Below, piece by piece: positions 48,708 through 57,509 of a stretch of DNA of 64,000 nt. The DNA lies in contig PMTV01000043.1 in assembly GCA_003167215.1 (NCBI GenBank), forward strand, positions 47,821-111,820, given 5' to 3'. Positions within the stretch are counted from its first letter, which is position 1. Each line of letters begins with the position of its first letter. The DNA is from Acidobacteriota bacterium (GTDB lineage: Bacteria > Acidobacteriota > Terriglobia > Acidiferrales > UBA7541). Below the pieces are notes generated by a model that was given only the letters and a program-made list of their open reading frames with translations, did not search any database and was not told where the DNA came from. Made by a program: the position numbers and the translations under genes.

Positions 48708-49274
48708 TTACACCGTCGGCTCGTACCACAGCACTACATTCCCGTTCCCGAACGCCCGCGTCTTGGTCAGCTTCAGGTTCAGTTTCTCTTTAACGCCGTC
48801 GAACATCGTCCTGCCTTTGCCAAGAACTACAGGAACCACAGCGATCTGGTATTCATCGATCAAACCTTCCTGCGCCAATTGCGACACAATGCTGCCGCTT
48901 CCCAAAATCACCATGTCCGGTCCGGCTTCTTTTTTCATCGTTCGTACTTCCGCAGCCGGGTCGCCCTTCACCAGTCTCGTATTGCTCCACGAAGCCTTGT
49001 CCATCGTCCTTGAAAACACAACCTTCGGCATCTTGTTCATACCGTCGGCCACGACCGGGAACATCTTGCTCGCCTGCGGCGTTGGCCAAAAGCCGGCCAT
49101 CAGCTCATAGGTGATCCTGCCGAACAATAGCTGGCCTTGGCCGTTTGCATTGCCTGCGGAAAATGCGTCCCACTCGTCGTCCGTCTTATTCGGACGCGCC
49201 CAACTCATGTCGCCATTCTTGTCCACAAAATAACCATCCAAAGTGACGTTATTGAAGACCGCTAATTTCCGCAC
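48708..49274 (-). CDS. DHFR-fold (RibD C-terminal-like) reductase
   Basis: 188 residues. It opens KLAVFNNVTLDGYFVDKNG, with LLFGRITYELMAGFWPT, KVVFSRTMDKASWSNTRLV and ILGSGSIVSQLAQEGLIDEY, the standard motifs of the YyaP/YwjB stand-alone RibD-C family. These proteins have the dihydrofolate reductase fold and likely use NADPH, but substrates are mostly unknown. Not the folate-cycle DHFR. Confidence 0.9.
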   Translation of the reverse strand: MRKLAVFNNVTLDGYFVDKNGDMSWARPNKTDDEWDAFSAGNANGQGQLLFGRITYELMAGFWPTPQASKMFPVVADGMNKMPKVVFSRTMDKASWSNTRLVKGDPAAEVRTMKKEAGPDMVILGSGSIVSQLAQEGLIDEYQIAVVPVVLGKGRTMFDGVKEKLNLKLTKTRAFGNGNVVLWYEPTV

Positions 49275-49614
49275 GTTTCTTCTCCATTTTAGATTTTCGC
49301 CGACTTTAGCGAAAGCCGCCGGATTACGCCGCCGAAGTTGTGTTCAATTCTCTTGTTGTAGCAGAAATGCTCGGCCATCAATCCAAAGTTTTATTCAACT
49401 GGGGTAACTGCCGGTATTCTTGATTCTAACTCCTGGATTTTCTCCAGAAAGCCGTCGCGCCGGAAAAGGCCGAGCGCGGCGGCATCTCCAACGGTGTCCT
49501 AAGTGTCATGGAATCTGTAATGTTGGTACGAACGTACCATTGCGACCCTCGCCGTGGCCCGCTACAAATGGGTGTCGGGCGAACTGGGCACCCGCCAATT
49601 CCAAGTCCAGCGAC
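49275..49614. other. Intergenic region before the sensor kinase
   Basis: 340 bases between the divergent DHFR-like gene and the kinase. The kinase frame stays open back to 49420 but that part reads like non-coding sequence (Cys, Arg and Pro rich, no motif). I found no convincing promoter pair or hairpin. Confidence 0.55.
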
Positions 49615-52600
49615 ATGTCGAGCAAGAAAAACAAGTTTCGGACGAATCCGAAGGCGCCCTTGCGTCCCCGAAGACGCGGACAAGAGCCCATGGCAGCAGG
49701 TCCTCTCGCCGAGGCTCCTACGGGCGGGGATGCGCGAGCATTACGCGACACGTTCGACGGTACGAATCCCCAACTGCTATTTTCCGGCAATCCCCAGCCG
49801 ATGTACATTTACGATGCGAAAACATTGGCTTTTCTCGACGTCAACGGAGCAGCTCTCGCCCAATATGGATACGCGCGCGAGGAACTCCTGCGCATGTGCA
49901 TCACCGATATACGCCCGATCGAAGACATTCCACGCGTGCTCGAAGCCGTCCGCAACAATCCTTCGGCTCTGGCTTTTCGAGGGTACTGGCGCCATCGGCG
50001 AAAGAACGGCGAAATTTTCGAAGTCGAAGTCACTACCCAGGGAATTTTTTTTGGCGGCCGCAAAGCGACTCTCGCATCTGTTCAGGACATCAGCGCCAGG
50101 CGAGCCGCAGAAGAAAAAGTCGCAGAGCACAATGCCTACCTGCGCGCGCTGACGGAAAACAATCCGCTGGCCATCGTGGTCATGGACGCCAATGGCCGCG
50201 TTCAGATGTGCAACCCCGCTTTTGAAACCCTCTTTGGCTATCGGCAATCAGACATTCTGGGAGCGGAACTGGATTTATTGGTTGTTCCGGCACGCGATGC
50301 GAGCGAGGCCCTGGAATTGAGCAGGCGCGCCACAAGGGGCGAGGTGGTGCGGGCAGAGGGCAAGCGCCGCCGCAGCGACGGTTCGCTGGTAGACGTCCAG
50401 ATCGTGGCGGTGCCGCTGACCGCAAGCGGAAAGCGCACGGGCAGTTTCGGGATGTACGAAGACATCACCGAGCGGTGCCGCGCTGAAGAGGCCCAGCAAC
50501 GTGCGGAGGAAAGGCTCAGGCTCTTATTCGAAAACGCGGTGGAGGGGATTTTTCAGACTACACCGCAAGGCCGCATCCTGAGCATGAATCCCGCGCTTGC
50601 GCGAATGTGCGGATATTCCAGTTGTGGGGAAATGCTGGAATGCATCACCGACGTGGCGCAGGACGCCTATGCCGATCCGGAATTTCGCGAGGAATTCAAA
50701 CGGCGGATCGAAAAGAGAGGCGTGGTCGAACAATTTGAATATCAACTGCGACGCAAAGATGGCGCGAAAATCTGGGTTTCCGAAAATGCGCGCGCGGTGC
50801 GAGACGCGCACGGCAAGATCGTTTGTTATGAGGGCACGGTAGAAGACATCACTGATTACAAACGCGCCGAACTCGAGCGGCAGGTAAACTTTGAAATCAT
50901 TCGGGGCGTGAATGTAACCGACAACCTCGACGACCTGCTCCGGCTCATTCACCTCGCACTCAAGAAAGTGCTCTACACTGAAAATTGCTTCGTGGCGCTG
51001 TACGAGCCGGCGACAGAGATGTTCCATTTCCCATTCTTTGTAGACCGGTTTGACGTTGCGCCGCCTCCTCAGCAGGTCGGAAGAAGTTGCACTGCGTACG
51101 TGTATCGCACCGGGCGGGCTATGTTGATTCCCCAAAAGGCGTTCGACAAGCTCGCTGAGCAAGGAGAAGTGGAACTGGTCGGCACGCCTTCGCCGTCCTG
51201 GTTGGGAGTGCCGCTGCAGACACCGGCGGCCACCATAGGCGTCTTGGTGGTTCAGCATTACGAAAACGAAAATGCATACACGGAGCGGGATCTTGAATTT
51301 TTGGGCTCAGTCGGCGGGCAGATCGCTCTAGCCATCGAGAGGAAACGCGCGGAGGAAAAAGTACGCGAAAGCGAAGCGCGTTTGCGCGTCTTGGTCGAAC
51401 AACTGCCCGCTGTTCTTTGGACGGTGGGAAAGGATCTTCGGTTCACATCTGCGATGGGAGCGGGGCTGACGCGTCTGGGATTAAAGCAGAATCAAGTGGT
51501 TGGAATGTCGCTGCCGGAATATTTTGAGACGTCCGATCAGAGTTTCAAGCCGATCGCGGCTCATCGTCGCGCAATGGCGGGAGAACCGACCACCTTCCAT
51601 GTCGAATGGAAAGGCGGATCTTACGCGTGCCATGTCGAGCCCCTGCGCGACGCCAGCGGCCAATTGCAGGGCGCGATTTGCATGGCGCTTGACATCACGG
51701 ACCGCAGGCAACTCGAGGAGCAGCTTCGCCAATCGCAGAAAATGGAAGCAGTCGGACGATTGGCGGGAGGAATTGCTCACGATTTCAACAATCTCTTGAT
51801 GGTTATCCAAGGCTACGCAGATTTGCTCGCGGATCGTCTGGCCGCCGGGGATCCGTTGCGGCGCAACGCGGAGCAAATCCAAACGGCCTCGCAGCGGGCC
51901 ACCTCGCTCACGCGCCAATTGCTCGCTTTCAGTAGAAAACAAATGCTGGCGCCCAAAATAATCAGCATTCAAAGCATTTTTGTGGACATGGAGAGAATTC
52001 TGCGAAGGCTGATCGGCGAGGACATTCAGTTGGAAACCTCTTCCAGTGCCGACGTGGGCCTGATCAAGGCAGACCGCAGCCAGATCGAGCAAGTGATCCT
52101 GAATCTTGCCGTTAATGCGCGGGACGCGATGCCGCAGGGCGGTCGCCTGACGATCGAGACTGCGAATGTCGATTTGGATGCCTCCTATTCGGGGTCCCCT
52201 GCCGTGCTGGCACCCGGCAAATACGTAATGCTCGCGGTTACCGACAATGGCTGCGGTATGGACGCCGAAACGCAAACGCACATTTTCGAACCGTTCTTTA
52301 CGACGAAGGAGAAGGGAAAGGGAACGGGACTTGGTCTCGCTACGGTATACGGAATCGTGAAACAAAGCGGCGGCTACGTCTGGGTGTATAGCGAACCGGA
52401 CCGCGGAACGAGTTTCAAGATTTATCTGCCGAGAATTGAAGATGAAGAGGGAGAGCGCGGACGCGACCGGCGCACTGACGTTCAATCCATAGAACACGGA
52501 TCGGAAACTATTCTTCTGGTGGAAGACGAGAAAGGCGTCCGGGAATTGGCCCGAGAATATCTGGAGATGAGCGGATATACAGTCATCGAAGCGGAAGATG

Positions 52601-52878
52601 GCCACACCGCTCTGGAATTGGCAGCCATGCACGCGGGAACAATCCACCTTTTGATGACGGACGTGGTGATGCCAGGCATTAGCGGCCGGGAACTGGCCGA
52701 ACGCGTGAAGCTGATTCGGCCAAAAATCAATGTCCTCTATATGTCCGGGTACACCGACCAGGCCGTGGTGCATCACGGGATACTAGATATGGATGCGGTA
52801 CTTCTTCAAAAGCCATTCACGATGGCTACACTTTCGACGAAGCTTCGAGAAATTCTCACAGCTGAAACCGTCCAATAA
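49615..52878 (+). CDS. Hybrid histidine kinase with PAS, GAF and receiver domains
   Basis: 1087 residues from ATG 49615; the start is uncertain as no ribosome site is clear. Domain order: PAS at about 45-165, 170-290 and 300-415, GAF 423-580, PAS 590-705, HisKA with phospho-His722 in GRLAGGIAHDFNNLL, ATPase with NLAVNARDAMPQGG, TDNGCGMD and GTGLGLATVYGIVK, and a receiver with Asp1016 in MTDVVMPGISG. No membrane helix is seen, so it should sense a cytoplasmic signal, perhaps redox or a small ligand. No partner regulator gene adjoins it. Confidence 0.92.
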   Translation: MSSKKNKFRTNPKAPLRPRRRGQEPMAAGPLAEAPTGGDARALRDTFDGTNPQLLFSGNPQPMYIYDAKTLAFLDVNGAALAQYGYAREELLRMCITDIRPIEDIPRVLEAVRNNPSALAFRGYWRHRRKNGEIFEVEVTTQGIFFGGRKATLASVQDISARRAAEEKVAEHNAYLRALTENNPLAIVVMDANGRVQMCNPAFETLFGYRQSDILGAELDLLVVPARDASEALELSRRATRGEVVRAEGKRRRSDGSLVDVQIVAVPLTASGKRTGSFGMYEDITERCRAEEAQQRAEERLRLLFENAVEGIFQTTPQGRILSMNPALARMCGYSSCGEMLECITDVAQDAYADPEFREEFKRRIEKRGVVEQFEYQLRRKDGAKIWVSENARAVRDAHGKIVCYEGTVEDITDYKRAELERQVNFEIIRGVNVTDNLDDLLRLIHLALKKVLYTENCFVALYEPATEMFHFPFFVDRFDVAPPPQQVGRSCTAYVYRTGRAMLIPQKAFDKLAEQGEVELVGTPSPSWLGVPLQTPAATIGVLVVQHYENENAYTERDLEFLGSVGGQIALAIERKRAEEKVRESEARLRVLVEQLPAVLWTVGKDLRFTSAMGAGLTRLGLKQNQVVGMSLPEYFETSDQSFKPIAAHRRAMAGEPTTFHVEWKGGSYACHVEPLRDASGQLQGAICMALDITDRRQLEEQLRQSQKMEAVGRLAGGIAHDFNNLLMVIQGYADLLADRLAAGDPLRRNAEQIQTASQRATSLTRQLLAFSRKQMLAPKIISIQSIFVDMERILRRLIGEDIQLETSSSADVGLIKADRSQIEQVILNLAVNARDAMPQGGRLTIETANVDLDASYSGSPAVLAPGKYVMLAVTDNGCGMDAETQTHIFEPFFTTKEKGKGTGLGLATVYGIVKQSGGYVWVYSEPDRGTSFKIYLPRIEDEEGERGRDRRTDVQSIEHGSETILLVEDEKGVRELAREYLEMSGYTVIEAEDGHTALELAAMHAGTIHLLMTDVVMPGISGRELAERVKLIRPKINVLYMSGYTDQAVVHHGILDMDAVLLQKPFTMATLSTKLREILTAETVQ

Positions 52879-53170
52879 TTTCCAGCGTGTTATGAATTCG
52901 CTTTTACCAGGCGATTCTCCGTATCGCATCGCTGAATACTTTGCGTGCACCTTTCCGACACATATGACCGCAGGCAGACAGACGGTTTGAGCGCAGAATT
53001 TTGTTCGCATTTCACAGCCTGATGTAACGTCATGAAACCGCAGTCGTTCCGAGGCGTAGCGTTCTCCGCTTGAACTGCCCCCTTAATGGCGCTGAAGCTG
53101 CTGTTGTAGAAAGTATACGTTTCATCTCTCCGCCGGAAGCGGGACGGAGGCAGCGGGATAGGGGGATGCC

Positions 53171-53464
53171 ATGGGGAAGGGCGGCGAGCAGTATCAAATA
53201 GACCCTCAAAATACGGTAACTGAGGAACTGATCGGCGAGCGAAGACTCTGGACCGCAGTGGTCATATCAGCGGTAGACGATTGGCGAAACGGGAGCTTGC
53301 GAGTCCAGCGAAAAGCTCAAGAATTTCTCTTCGATAATGACGCAGATTTTCAGACGGTTTGCGCGCGCGCGGGACTCGAGCCAGGCAGTTTCCGAGCGAG
53401 GCTACGCAAAATCGGGAAGCTAGTGGAAATGAAAGGTACCACCGTTCCCGGTATTGCTGCATGA
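53171..53464 (+). CDS. Small protein with HTH-like segment
   Basis: 97 residues, family not recognised. A first part (ERRLWTAVVISAVDDWRNGS) and a last helical part (DFQTVCARAGLEPGSFRARL) resemble small helix-turn-helix proteins often carried by phages. It begins a run of plus-strand genes leading into the peptide cluster and could be its regulator (inference). Preceded by about 290 bases without a gene (52879-53170). Confidence 0.6.
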   Translation: MGKGGEQYQIDPQNTVTEELIGERRLWTAVVISAVDDWRNGSLRVQRKAQEFLFDNDADFQTVCARAGLEPGSFRARLRKIGKLVEMKGTTVPGIAA

Positions 53465-53625
53465 ATCGACCTGGATCACCGCGAAGTAAACGCCAGCGCA
53501 ACAGAGTTCTTCGGCCAATTGAAAACGATCTTGCGGCTCGCGTCGTAGAACTTTTTGTGGCGCTCCATTTGCTTCGCGGAAACTCACCTCAGCAAAGAAT
53601 CCTCCAGTCCCAGATATTGAAATAG
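53461..53625 (+). CDS. Possible 54-residue basic peptide
   Basis: A short frame whose ATG overlaps the stop of the previous gene (ATGA), ending 34 bases before the nucleotidyltransferase gene. Arginine-rich N-terminus, then a helical segment (LAARVVELFVALHLL). The overlap is the only support; it may not be translated. Confidence 0.35.
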   Translation: MNRPGSPRSKRQRNRVLRPIENDLAARVVELFVALHLLRGNSPQQRILQSQILK

Positions 53626-53659
53626 CGTAGAATTTCTCATCAACTCTCGATCTGAAATA

Positions 53660-54835
53660 TTGATGACTTCCGCCGTCAGCCCCGAGAAACAGCTTCTCGC
53701 CTACTGCTCGCATATTCAACTCGATTCGTCCTTAGCGCAGAAGATCGCCCAATTGCTGGAACGTGATCTCGATTGGGACTATATGCTCAACGAGGCGGAA
53801 GAAAACTCAATCTTTCCGCTCGTTGGGCGGCAGTTGCAAGCGATTGCGACGGATGCGTTGCCGGCGGCTGCGGCGGACCGCCTAAGAAATGGTTGCCGGG
53901 CGAATACGATCCGCTGCCTGTTTCTTGCAGCGGAACTGATCAAGATTCTCGATCTTTTTCGCTCTCAGGGGATCGAAGCTATTCCTTACAAAGGCCCTGT
54001 GCTGGCGGTGCAAGCCTATGGCGACATAACGCTTCGGGCGTTCGAAGATTTGGATATCGTTTTGCGCCAGAGCGATCTGCCGAAGGCACATGAACTGGTG
54101 CTTGGACTTGGGTATCGCGCGAAATTCGATTGGGTCATTTCGTCTGGCGCAGATACTTCGGCGGTTCCGGGCGAGTACAACTATCGTGACGAAGAACGGC
54201 GTGTAATGGTGGAGCTTCACACCGAGTTGACTCTTCGGCATTTTCCGAAGCCTCCCAATCTCGATGAGCTTTCGCTCCGGCTAGCGTCAGTAAGGCTGAA
54301 CGAGCGAGAAGTTCGGACGTTCTCGTTGGAAGATGGGCTGCCCATACTTTGCATTCACGGGGCAAAAGATTTCTGGGGGCGATTTTCATGGATCGCGGAT
54401 ATTTCCGAACTACTGAGGCGCTACCCGAATCTGAACTGGGATATCACAATGCAGCGAACAGAATCCCTAAACGCAGAGCGAATGCTTCATGTCGGACTTG
54501 CTCTCGCGGCCGGATTGCTTGATGCACCGGTGCCGAATGAAATTTGGCAGCGAGTGCAAGCCGATCGCGTGGCCACGGATGTTGCTTCGGAAATAACAAA
54601 CCGTCTCATGAGCCCTGACTATCGACCGATCGACGCTCCCGGACGCTTCAATTTTCGCCGCCGGATGTTGTCCGGAACCTTTGCAGGGTGGCGCTATGCC
54701 TTGCGGCTTTCCGTCATACCTGCCGAAGAAGACTGGCAAATGATGCGTCTGCCCGGCCCCCTGGCGCCTCTTTATATTGCACTGCGCCCTCTGCGGCTTT
54801 TGCGGAAGTACGGCTGGGCCAGTCGCCGCGCTTAA
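53660..54835 (+). CDS. Nucleotidyltransferase-fold protein (NTP_transf_5 type)
   Basis: 391 residues. The nucleotidyltransferase site is GIEAIPYKGPVLAVQAYGD followed by LRAFEDLDIVLRQSDL with the DxD acids, then VELHTELTLRHF. This matches the uncharacterised NTP_transf_5 family, seen in exopolysaccharide and lasso peptide clusters; a relative (PsmN) has been reported to modify a lasso peptide. It precedes the kinase, PqqD-like and radical SAM genes in one direction, so a role in peptide modification is likely (inference). Confidence 0.85.
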   Translation: MMTSAVSPEKQLLAYCSHIQLDSSLAQKIAQLLERDLDWDYMLNEAEENSIFPLVGRQLQAIATDALPAAAADRLRNGCRANTIRCLFLAAELIKILDLFRSQGIEAIPYKGPVLAVQAYGDITLRAFEDLDIVLRQSDLPKAHELVLGLGYRAKFDWVISSGADTSAVPGEYNYRDEERRVMVELHTELTLRHFPKPPNLDELSLRLASVRLNEREVRTFSLEDGLPILCIHGAKDFWGRFSWIADISELLRRYPNLNWDITMQRTESLNAERMLHVGLALAAGLLDAPVPNEIWQRVQADRVATDVASEITNRLMSPDYRPIDAPGRFNFRRRMLSGTFAGWRYALRLSVIPAEEDWQMMRLPGPLAPLYIALRPLRLLRKYGWASRRA

Positions 54836-55041
54836 GACCTCCTTTCATCTCTTCGCTAGGCCTCCCCAGCGTTAGTGGCAGATACGCATCGGGCCCCCCA
54901 TATGCAGTTGACGCATTGCGTGCACCGAACGAGACTGGCTCTGGCACCTATCTTTTGTTGGGTAGATTTGCAATTTGGGGGGACTGCGAGGACGCCCTCA
55001 CGTCCCGCAGTTATAGGCATTCCGCCGTGAACTTGGGAACA

Positions 55042-55827
55042 ATGGCCGAATTGGATTATCCCGTCAAGCGGCCGGATACTTGCGCTCCGCTTCAAATTTC
55101 CATTGGAAACGTGCCGCTTTCGCTATTCATTCGAGAAGAAACGCTGCTCGGGCCAGCCTTGCGACGCTATCGCGAATTTGCGCAGAACTCTGCGAATGGC
55201 TTTCCCGTTCATCTGAATGAACCAGAGACGCGGACGAAGATGGGCGAATTTTCATATCTGCTGGACGATGCGAAGCTGATTCTCGGTTCCCGAGGGGCTA
55301 AGTTTTATGGCGTGCGCCATGAATATGCGCTGGACTCGCTACTGCGCATTTTGTTGACGATGGTGCTCCTACCGCAGCGCGGGTTTCTTCTGCATGGTGC
55401 GACGGTTGTACGGGACGGTCGCGCGTATATTTTCTTCGGCCGCTCGGGAGCCGGGAAGAGCACGGTTGCGTCCCTGTCACCCGAAGGCAGCGTCCTCACT
55501 GACGAAATTTCTCTACTGCGCTACTCCGATGGCTGCTGGCAGGCGCACGGAACGCCTTTCTGGGGAGAATTTCGAGCTGCGGGAATCAACCGGCTATTTC
55601 CCATCGCGGGTTTGTACTTGCTGAAGCAGGCGAACGACGATCGCGCTGAGTCGCTGTCCTTGAAGGAAGCGCTCCGCGCCCTGTTGCCTTGCGTTCTGTT
55701 CTTCACGGCCGAAAAACGCGCGCATGAAACATTGCTTCAAACCTTGATGGGCCTGACCGAGGAAATACCGTGCCACCGGCTGCATTTTCGCCGGCACGCC
55801 GAATTCTGGAAGGTGATCGCGGCATGA
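55042..55827 (+). CDS. HPr kinase-like P-loop protein
   Basis: 261 residues from ATG 55042; a GTG five codons upstream is possible. The P-loop is YIFFGRSGAGKSTVASL within the HprK-like fold, with TDEISLLRY as the likely acidic motif. The N-terminal half resembles the family of HprK-related proteins in peptide clusters. In paeninodin biosynthesis a related kinase phosphorylates the terminal serine of the precursor, and the 56-residue peptides here also end in serine. Its stop overlaps the PqqD-like start (ATGA). Confidence 0.85.
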   Translation: MAELDYPVKRPDTCAPLQISIGNVPLSLFIREETLLGPALRRYREFAQNSANGFPVHLNEPETRTKMGEFSYLLDDAKLILGSRGAKFYGVRHEYALDSLLRILLTMVLLPQRGFLLHGATVVRDGRAYIFFGRSGAGKSTVASLSPEGSVLTDEISLLRYSDGCWQAHGTPFWGEFRAAGINRLFPIAGLYLLKQANDDRAESLSLKEALRALLPCVLFFTAEKRAHETLLQTLMGLTEEIPCHRLHFRRHAEFWKVIAA

Positions 55828-56102
55828 AAGGCTACATCGTTCGGAATCCAAAACTCGCTTGGCGGGAAGTTGACGGTGAAATGGTGATTATTTCGCCGGA
55901 GGACAGCCAAGTGCATGAGTTGAACGAGACCGCAAGCCTGATCTGGAAACACGCCGACGGCCGGAGCCTGGAGGAAATCGCCGAAAGAATTTCCACAGAA
56001 TACGAAGTCAGCCTGGAAGCGGCGCGAGCCGACATCGGCGAATTGGTGGCTGCGCTGGAGCAGAAGCAGCTGGTGTTCGTCGCAACAGAAGTAAAAGGCT
56101 AA
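55824..56102 (+). CDS. PqqD-like peptide-binding protein (RRE)
   Basis: 92 residues, the PqqD winged-helix size: WREVDGEMVIISPEDSQVH, LNETASLIWKHADGRSLEEI and the typical second half with a helix-turn-helix. Such proteins bind precursor leader peptides and present them to the modifying enzyme. It sits between the kinase (four-base overlap) and the radical SAM gene (three-base gap), so it is likely their common leader-binding subunit. Confidence 0.92.
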   Translation: MKGYIVRNPKLAWREVDGEMVIISPEDSQVHELNETASLIWKHADGRSLEEIAERISTEYEVSLEAARADIGELVAALEQKQLVFVATEVKG

Positions 56103-56105
56103 GGA

Positions 56106-57281
56106 ATGGCAAAGACTCCGGTCATGGACGGGTTGATCAGCAGGACGGTGGAGCACCACCTTCCCTGGAGCGTCCATGTGGATCTCACGTACAGATGCAA
56201 CGAGCGGTGCATCCATTGTTATCTCGATCACGAAGATCACGGAGAGATGAAAACGGATGAGATCAAAAATGTGCTGGAGCAACTGGCGCAATCCGGCACG
56301 CTGTTTCTCACATTGAGCGGCGGCGAGATTTTTTTGCGCGACGATCTTTTCGAATTGCTGGAGTTCGCGCGCTCCCTGCACTTCGATATCAGCCTAAAAA
56401 CCAACGCGCTTTTAATTGATGCCGAGCGAGCCCGCAAGTTGCGCGCTTTGAGCGTGCGCCGCATTCAAATCAGCATTTATAGCGCCGAGCCGGCGGTTCA
56501 TGACGCGATTACCAAGGTTCGCGGATCGTTAGAGCGCACTTTGACTGCAATTCGGTTCCTGCAGGCGGAGGGCTTGCAGGTAAAGATTGCGTGTCCGCTG
56601 ATGAAGCAGAACTTGATGGCTTATCGAAACGTACAAGCGCTTGCGGCGGAGTTGGGCGTCCCATACGTCCTGGATATGACGATTACTCCCAAGATGGACG
56701 GAGACATGGGTCTTTTGCAATTGCGGAACCCGGTGCAAGACCTCTTGCCGATCCTCCAGGATCCAACGCTCAACCCGCCATCTAGTTCGCAGGACAGCGC
56801 GCAAACGGCGCAACTTACGACCGGGAGCGCTACGTCGAGCGGAATTGAAAGCCACGCATATGAGGACATCCCGTGCAGCGCGGGCCACAACAGTTGCTAC
56901 ATTTCTCCGTATGGAGAGGTTTTTCCGTGTGTGCAGATGCCCGTTGCCACGGGTAACCTGCGGCAGCAGCGCTTCGAGGAGATTTGGTTCAAATCGCCGG
57001 AGATGGAGCGTGTACGAGCGGTGCGGGAGTCACAGCTGCCAGTGTGCTCCAAATGTTCGATTCGACAATACTGCGAACGTTGCCCGGGACTCGCGCAGAT
57101 GGAAGGCGGGGATTTGCTGGGAGCTTACGAGCGAGCGTGTGACCTGGCTGAACTGAAAGCCGGTTTAGCTGGTGTGCAGAATCCGACTAGCGCACTGCAC
57201 GCGCAGAAACCGAACAGAAAAGAATTGTGTTCAATTCCTTCGCCGGTCGCTACGCCGGCAGTGCAAGCCGGCAGTAACTGA
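56106..57281 (+). CDS. Radical SAM/SPASM peptide maturase
   Basis: 391 residues. The iron-sulfur motif CNERCIHC is in the LTYRCNERCIHCYLD context, followed by LTLSGGEIFLRDDLF. A SPASM domain (about 275-350) has cysteines in IPCSAGHNSCYISPYGEVFPC and CSKCSIRQYCERC for auxiliary clusters. These enzymes form thioether, C-C or epimerised links in peptides. The likely substrates are the two peptides right downstream. A low-complexity tail of about 35 residues ends in AGSN, whose codons recur at the duplication junction. Confidence 0.93.
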   Translation: MAKTPVMDGLISRTVEHHLPWSVHVDLTYRCNERCIHCYLDHEDHGEMKTDEIKNVLEQLAQSGTLFLTLSGGEIFLRDDLFELLEFARSLHFDISLKTNALLIDAERARKLRALSVRRIQISIYSAEPAVHDAITKVRGSLERTLTAIRFLQAEGLQVKIACPLMKQNLMAYRNVQALAAELGVPYVLDMTITPKMDGDMGLLQLRNPVQDLLPILQDPTLNPPSSSQDSAQTAQLTTGSATSSGIESHAYEDIPCSAGHNSCYISPYGEVFPCVQMPVATGNLRQQRFEEIWFKSPEMERVRAVRESQLPVCSKCSIRQYCERCPGLAQMEGGDLLGAYERACDLAELKAGLAGVQNPTSALHAQKPNRKELCSIPSPVATPAVQAGSN

Positions 57282-57294
57282 CCCAGGGGAACCA

Positions 57295-57465
57295 ATGGAA
57301 AGAACGCAAAAAATCGCGCACGGCGATGAAAAGCATCCGAAAAAGAAGCGAGCTTACGTTAAGCCGCAGTGTCTTTCGGAACCGATTTACGAGACCTTAG
57401 CACTGGCGTGCGGGAAATTGCCCGGACAAGGCGGAGTATGCAACGCGGCGCCGCGCCGTTCGTAG
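57295..57465 (+). CDS. Candidate RiPP precursor peptide, copy 1
   Basis: 56 residues with an AGGGGA ribosome site. A basic leader (MERTQKIAHGDEKHPKKKRA) is followed by YVKPQCLSEPIYETLALACG and KLPGQGGVCNAAPRRS. Three cysteines (26, 39, 49), a Gly-rich loop and a C-terminal serine make up the likely core. The pattern Y..P..-.SE..YE..AL.C recalls other precursors found by PqqD/radical SAM systems (from memory). It starts 14 bases after the radical SAM gene. Confidence 0.8.
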   Translation: MERTQKIAHGDEKHPKKKRAYVKPQCLSEPIYETLALACGKLPGQGGVCNAAPRRS

Positions 57466-57509
57466 GCCGCGGACGAGTTGGGCTCAAATTTAGCTGGAGG
57501 CTTAGGGCC

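Noticed and set aside
51481..52776. 431-residue minus-strand ORF
   Set aside because: Antisense to the kinase, ATPase and receiver domains of the sensor kinase; no domain of its own.
57369..57509. Upstream extension of the first propeller protein
   Set aside because: Runs antiphase through the precursor gene; the ribosome site and signal peptide fit ATG 57510.
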